Translations under genes and position numbers: made by a program
Part shown: positions 6,291 through 9,200 of the stretch, one piece after another
Layout: the number at the start of each line of letters is the position of its first letter
How positions within the stretch are numbered: the stretch's first letter is position 1
Notes under the pieces: generated by a model
The model's input: the letters and a program-made list of their open reading frames with translations, nothing else
Told to the model about the DNA's origin: nothing
Databases searched by the model: none
DNA from: VSJD01 sp041653875
GTDB lineage: Bacteria > Verrucomicrobiota > Kiritimatiellia > JAAZAB01
DNA length: 9,200 nucleotides
Direction of reading: 5' to 3'
NCBI GenBank assembly: GCA_041653875.1
Contig: JBAZEM010000038.1
Coordinates: 1 to 9,200 of the forward strand

Positions 6291-8300
6291 ATGCGACTCA
6301 GCGTCTCGATGATTGTGAAAAATGAGGAGTCCTGCCTGGCAAAATGCATGGGCTCTGTGGTGGGCGCTGACGAGTTGGTCGTGGTGGACACGGGCAGCAC
6401 GGACAGAACGAAGGAGATCGCGGCGGAGTTCGGCGCGAAGCTGTCCGATTTCGCCTGGTGCGACGACTACGCCGCCGCGCGCAACTTTGCGCTGGCGCAG
6501 TGTTCCGGCGATTGGGTTCTATCGATCGACGCGGACGAGGAGTTGGAGCCCGGGGGGATCGACAAGGTGCGCGCCGTGATCTCGCAAGCTGCGGCCAGTA
6601 CCAAACGGATCGGCGTGGTCATGCGCGCTGCGGTCAACGGCGACGAGCACCCGCTGGGGCGATTGTTCAGGAGAGACCCCGGCGTGCGATGGGAGGGCGA
6701 GGGGCACGAGGCGATCGGGAAGATCGAATCGCAAAGCGGCATCGTCATTAAGTACGGATACAGCCCCACGCACAAGACCGATCCCGATCGGATGCTGCGC
6801 ATCATGGGCAAGGCCGTGATCAAGAACCCGAGGGCCACGCGCAGCGTGTTCTACCTCGCGCGGGAGTACTGGTATCGCAAGGACTACGAGACGGCCGTGA
6901 AGTGGCTGGACGACTACTTCCTGCGCGCGACCTTCGGGCCGGAGATGGCCGAGGCGGCGCTGCTCATGGCGCGCTGCTATCTCGCGATGGGGCAGATCGA
7001 GAAGGCGAAGGACGCCTGCCTCCAGGCCATCAAGGTCAACGCCGATTTCGAGGAGGCGCTGCGCTTCATGGCGCAGCTCAGCGGGCCGAACAACCGTGCA
7101 AAGTGGAACGCCTTCGCCGACCTCGCGACGAACAAGTTCGTGCTCTTCAACAGGTGCGCTCCGAAGAGATCCGAAGCGTCGGCAACTCCGCAGCAGGTTG
7201 CGGGCAAACCGCTCGACCTCGACGCCGAGTCCCTCGCCTACTTCGAGCGGCTGCTCCTGAGGCGCGGGCACACGCCCCTCGCTGTCCTCGAATGGGGTGC
7301 GGGCGCATCGACAAAGTATTTCACCGACTTGCTCGCGCGCGCGGGGGTTCCGTTCACCTGGGACGCCATGGAGCACGATCCCGTGTGGGCGAGCAAGGTG
7401 CGCGCGATGAATATCTCCGGGGCCACGGTCACGCTGGCGGACAAGGATTCGGAGGCGTACCTCACGCCGCCGAAGAGGAAGTACGACCTGATCTACGTGG
7501 ACGGCCGAAATCGGGTGCAGTGTCTGCGGGCGGCGCGCGGGCTGCTCGCTCCCGGCGGCGCCGTCCTACTCCATGACGCGCAGCGCGCGAGGTACCGCCC
7601 GGGGTTCGAGGGGTACGCGCACCGGGAGGTGGGGGGTGAGGTGAAGCTGTGGCACGGGTGGATTGTTGGGGAGACGATCCCGCGCATGATCCACCAGGTC
7701 TGGATCGGCCCGAAGCCCGCGCCCGAGGAGTGGATCGACACCTGGCACGTGGCGCACCCCGGGTGGCAGCACGAGCTGTGGGACGAGAACCGGATCGACG
7801 CGTTTTCCCTGGTGAACCGCGAGCAGTACGATCGCTACGTGGCCGCTGGCTGCTACAACGGTGCGTGCAACGTCGCCCGCGCAGAGATTCTGTTGCGTCT
7901 CGGGGGCGTCTACATCGACGCCGATTCCGCCTGCAAGTACACCATGGAGGGCGCTCCGTTCATGGGCTGGGATTTCTTTACGGTCTACGAGGCCGATGAT
8001 CTCTTCATCGGCGGCAAGCGGCTCATCGCCAACGGCATCATCGGCGCGCGCCCCGGCCATCCGTACCTTGCCAGACTCGTTGCGCGCATCGGCCAGGCCG
8101 CGGAGTTGAACCCCTCGTGGCGCAAGACAGGACCGTTGCTGTGGACCGAGGTCGTCGGAGATGACCCAGGCGTCCTCCCCCCATACACGTTCCTGCCAGT
8201 GCACCACAGCGGCCATCATAACCGGATCGGGGGCACGGTCTACGCCGAGCAGTTCTGGGGAACGACGCGGGAGATTCAAGCTACGCAGCGCGCGAGGTGA
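6291..8300 (+). CDS. Trifunctional fusion: GT2 glycosyltransferase - TPR - methyltransferase-like - GT32 glycosyltransferase
   Basis: A 669-residue cytoplasmic multidomain enzyme. Residues 1-165 are a GT2 domain: 'MIVKNE' (7-12), 'DTGSTD' (33-38), the DXD-type 'IDADEE' (79-84) and 'GHEAI' (138-142), as in SunS-like GT-A enzymes that use nucleotide sugars. Residues 183-265 are TPR-like helix pairs ('MARCYLAMGQIEKAKDAC' at 226-243), a common partner of such GT2 domains. Residues 305-435 resemble a class I SAM-dependent methyltransferase: glycine-rich 'VLEWGAGAS' (332-340), acidic 'MEHD' (360-363), 'YDLIYVDGR' (398-406) and 'LLAPGGAVLLHD' (418-429). Residues 462-669 are a GT32-type sugar transferase: 'IPRMIHQVWIG' (463-473), 'LRLGGVYIDADS' (535-546) with DXD at 543-545, and a His-rich end. 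The start is right because the first GT2 strand begins at residue 2. The ribosome site is weak. There is no signal peptide or membrane segment, so it should act on cytoplasmic acceptors. Glycosylation of the adjacent Thr-rich fibres is inferred; host glycans or sugar precursors are alternatives. Confidence 0.85.
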   Translation: MRLSVSMIVKNEESCLAKCMGSVVGADELVVVDTGSTDRTKEIAAEFGAKLSDFAWCDDYAAARNFALAQCSGDWVLSIDADEELEPGGIDKVRAVISQAAASTKRIGVVMRAAVNGDEHPLGRLFRRDPGVRWEGEGHEAIGKIESQSGIVIKYGYSPTHKTDPDRMLRIMGKAVIKNPRATRSVFYLAREYWYRKDYETAVKWLDDYFLRATFGPEMAEAALLMARCYLAMGQIEKAKDACLQAIKVNADFEEALRFMAQLSGPNNRAKWNAFADLATNKFVLFNRCAPKRSEASATPQQVAGKPLDLDAESLAYFERLLLRRGHTPLAVLEWGAGASTKYFTDLLARAGVPFTWDAMEHDPVWASKVRAMNISGATVTLADKDSEAYLTPPKRKYDLIYVDGRNRVQCLRAARGLLAPGGAVLLHDAQRARYRPGFEGYAHREVGGEVKLWHGWIVGETIPRMIHQVWIGPKPAPEEWIDTWHVAHPGWQHELWDENRIDAFSLVNREQYDRYVAAGCYNGACNVARAEILLRLGGVYIDADSACKYTMEGAPFMGWDFFTVYEADDLFIGGKRLIANGIIGARPGHPYLARLVARIGQAAELNPSWRKTGPLLWTEVVGDDPGVLPPYTFLPVHHSGHHNRIGGTVYAEQFWGTTREIQATQRAR

Positions 8301-8323
8301 GGCGTAGCCCAGCGTGTTTGTTT
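8280..8323 (+). terminator. Candidate rho-independent terminator after the glycosyltransferase fusion
   Basis: GCTACGC (8280-8286) pairs exactly with GCGTAGC (8302-8308) across a 15-base loop that includes the stop codon. A T-rich TGTTTGTTT (8315-8323) follows six bases later. The seven-pair stem is GC-rich, but the gap before the T run and the interrupting Gs make it a weak example. Confidence 0.3.
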
Positions 8324-8331
8324 ACCATTCC

Positions 8332-8337
8332 GAGGAG
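8332..8337 (+). promoter_or_regulatory. Ribosome binding site GAGGAG with A8 spacer before a possible TTG start
   Basis: GAGGAG is followed by eight A residues and then TTG at 8346. The strong site and unstructured A-rich spacer are unusual in this GC-rich window and have no purpose unless translation starts here. It decides the start of the small CxxC frame below. Confidence 0.45.
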
Positions 8338-8345
8338 AAAAAAAA

Positions 8346-8423
8346 TTGTGCGCCTCCTGCCCCGGTGGTAGGGTTGGGGCATCTTTGGGTTCGCGAGGCG
8401 ACAACGAGGAGGAATTCAAATGA
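8346..8423 (+). CDS. Possible 25-residue CxxC peptide
   Basis: A short frame starting with TTG encodes MCASCPGGR, then a Gly/Ser-rich middle, and ends in EEEFK. Its TGA overlaps the next start as ATGA. In favour: the GAGGAG site eight bases upstream of the TTG, the CxxC pair immediately after the start, and the stop-start overlap, which repeats the coupling seen at 5760. Against: the small size, the rare start codon, and that such a frame can arise by chance in GC-rich DNA. The last codons also contain the next gene's ribosome site. If real it would be a tiny metal- or thiol-binding peptide of unknown role, translated just ahead of the following structural gene. Confidence 0.4.
   Translation: MCASCPGGRVGASLGSRGDNEEEFK
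8407..8412 (+). promoter_or_regulatory. Ribosome binding site AGGAGG for the right-edge structural gene
   Basis: A perfect AGGAGG lies seven bases before the ATG at 8420. It is the strongest site in the window and fits high-level expression of a structural protein. Confidence 0.8.
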
Positions 8424-9200
8424 GCCGAGACGACGACAAGAAGGACATCATCCTGCACCAGACCGTCATCAGCGACGAGGAGGGGCAGTTCAGCGGGGAC
8501 GTCGAGGCGCCCTGGCTGGAGGTCGTCGAGCAGGCGGCCGCCCCGGCGCTGCCGACCGACAAGGTGAGCGCGCTGCTGTACGTGCTGGCCGCGGACCACC
8601 GGCTGCGCTGCAAGCTCAGCACGGGCACCGTGATCGACCTGACGCTGGCGGGCGCGGGCCCGCTGACGCTCAAGGGCGCCATCGCGGCGGCCGCGGACTT
8701 CCCGCCCGCCGAGGGCGCGGTGGGCGGCGTCGAGAACGGCTGGTTCTACTACGTGACGGCGGACGTCACGGACGATGCGGGCGCCCCGGCGCACACCAAC
8801 ACGGGACAGCACTTCCTCGCGGGGAGCGCCGTCGCATGGGTGCACGCGACGCTGAGCTGGCTCGACGTGAGCGAGCAGGTCAACGCCCAGTACATCGCAG
8901 CGACCCCGACGGCGATCGGGGCGGGCGACGTGGTCGCCATGGTCAACGTCGCGGGCGCGGCCGTGGTCACGCTCCCGGCGGCCACCGTGGGCCTCCTGGG
9001 CAAGAAGATCAGCGTGCACGACGTGCGCGGCGACAAGGCCATCGGCACGGTCATCGCGATCACGCCGGACGGCACCGACACCATCGACGGCGTCAACGCC
9101 GCGGTGAACATCGACACGGCGTTCGGCGGGTACGAGCTGATCTGCGTGCAGACCGGCGCGGGCCCGGACACCTACGGGTGGACCACGATCGTGGGCGCCG
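8420..9200 (+). CDS. Phage structural/fibre-like protein, C-terminally truncated by the window edge
   Basis: At least 260 residues with no stop before the window ends. The N-terminus is acidic and polar ('MSRDDDKKDIILHQTVISDE'). 'DKVSALLYVLAADHRLRCKL' (47-66) resembles short segments common in phage virion proteins. Residues 90-150 hold 'ADFPP' (92-96), 'NGWFYYVTADVTDDAG' (106-121), 'TNTGQHFLAGSAVAW' (126-140) and 'WLDVS' (147-151), a module I recognise from phage structural proteins. Residues about 165-260 are beta-rich: 'VVTLPAATVGLLGKKISVHD' (182-201), 'VIAITPDGTDTIDG' (211-224) and 'GGYELICV' (236-243). This layout matches the domain after the collagen stalk of fibre 1. No signal peptide is seen. 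The gene has its own strong ribosome site. It is probably a virion decoration, fibre or head/tail appendage protein; the exact place is unknown, and the missing C-terminus may hold a binding head. Confidence 0.75.
   Translation, partial: MSRDDDKKDIILHQTVISDEEGQFSGDVEAPWLEVVEQAAAPALPTDKVSALLYVLAADHRLRCKLSTGTVIDLTLAGAGPLTLKGAIAAAADFPPAEGAVGGVENGWFYYVTADVTDDAGAPAHTNTGQHFLAGSAVAWVHATLSWLDVSEQVNAQYIAATPTAIGAGDVVAMVNVAGAAVVTLPAATVGLLGKKISVHDVRGDKAIGTVIAITPDGTDTIDGVNAAVNIDTAFGGYELICVQTGAGPDTYGWTTIVGA

Larger units (their letters stand above)
8301..8419 (+). other. Gap between the fusion enzyme and the right-edge structural gene
   Basis: The longest stretch without a confident gene. It holds the right arm and T tract of the candidate terminator, a GAGGAG-A8 tract, the possible CxxC peptide, and the AGGAGG site of the next gene. 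I could not find a convincing -35/-10 pair. Five bases of AGGAG (8333-8337) can pair with CTCCT (8354-8358), which could partly hide the first ribosome site. Confidence 0.5.

Noticed and set aside
8333..8358. Hairpin AGGAG/CTCCT as a riboswitch or terminator
   Set aside because: Only five pairs around a 16-base A-rich loop with no T run following; too weak to call.
8348..8371. GTG-started seven-codon leader peptide
   Set aside because: The TTG frame two bases earlier uses the same ribosome site with better spacing and ends in an ATGA overlap; a seven-codon frame carries no supporting signal.

Overview
The window reads as part of the tail and host-recognition module of a GC-rich tailed bacteriophage or prophage. 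All credible genes are on the + strand and tightly packed, with start/stop overlaps or gaps of a few bases. Three marks point to a virion module: a baseplate/tube-type protein at the left edge, two collagen-like fibre proteins, and a phage structural protein cut off by the right edge. The tube-type protein suggests a contractile (myovirus-like) tail or a related injection system. No integrase, attachment site, tRNA, rRNA, insertion sequence or CRISPR array was seen, so prophage and free phage cannot be told apart. The host is unknown.

Layout. Bases 11-766: tail-tube/baseplate-type protein. 771-1016: small protein with a possible ribbon-helix-helix fold. 1020-2735: fibre protein 1, with 54 uninterrupted Gly-X-Y triplets, a beta-rich domain and a C1q/TNF-like head. 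2758-5583: fibre protein 2, with collagen-like stalks of 49 and 12 triplets, a jelly-roll-like domain, a 10-residue 'GVYG' repeat and a phage-type C-terminal module. 5592-5621: a promoter-like sequence. 5629-5763: a 44-residue zinc-ribbon protein. 5760-6284: an unrecognised helical protein. 6291-8300: a 669-residue fusion of a GT2 glycosyltransferase, TPR-like helices, a class I methyltransferase-like domain and a GT32-type DXD glycosyltransferase. 8346-8423: a possible 25-residue CxxC peptide. 8420-9200: a partial phage structural protein.

How the parts may work together. The most interesting reading is a self-decorating fibre system. The two fibres carry 115 Gly-X-Y triplets, 86 of them with Thr in the Y position, and little proline. 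An enzyme with two separate sugar-transfer domains is encoded just downstream. In Bacillus BclA, Thr-rich collagen-like repeats capped by a C1q-like head are O-glycosylated, and glycosylated Thr at Y is known to stabilise collagen helices. I infer that the fusion enzyme may glycosylate the collagen-like stalks. The sequence shows the ingredients and their adjacency but not the reaction.
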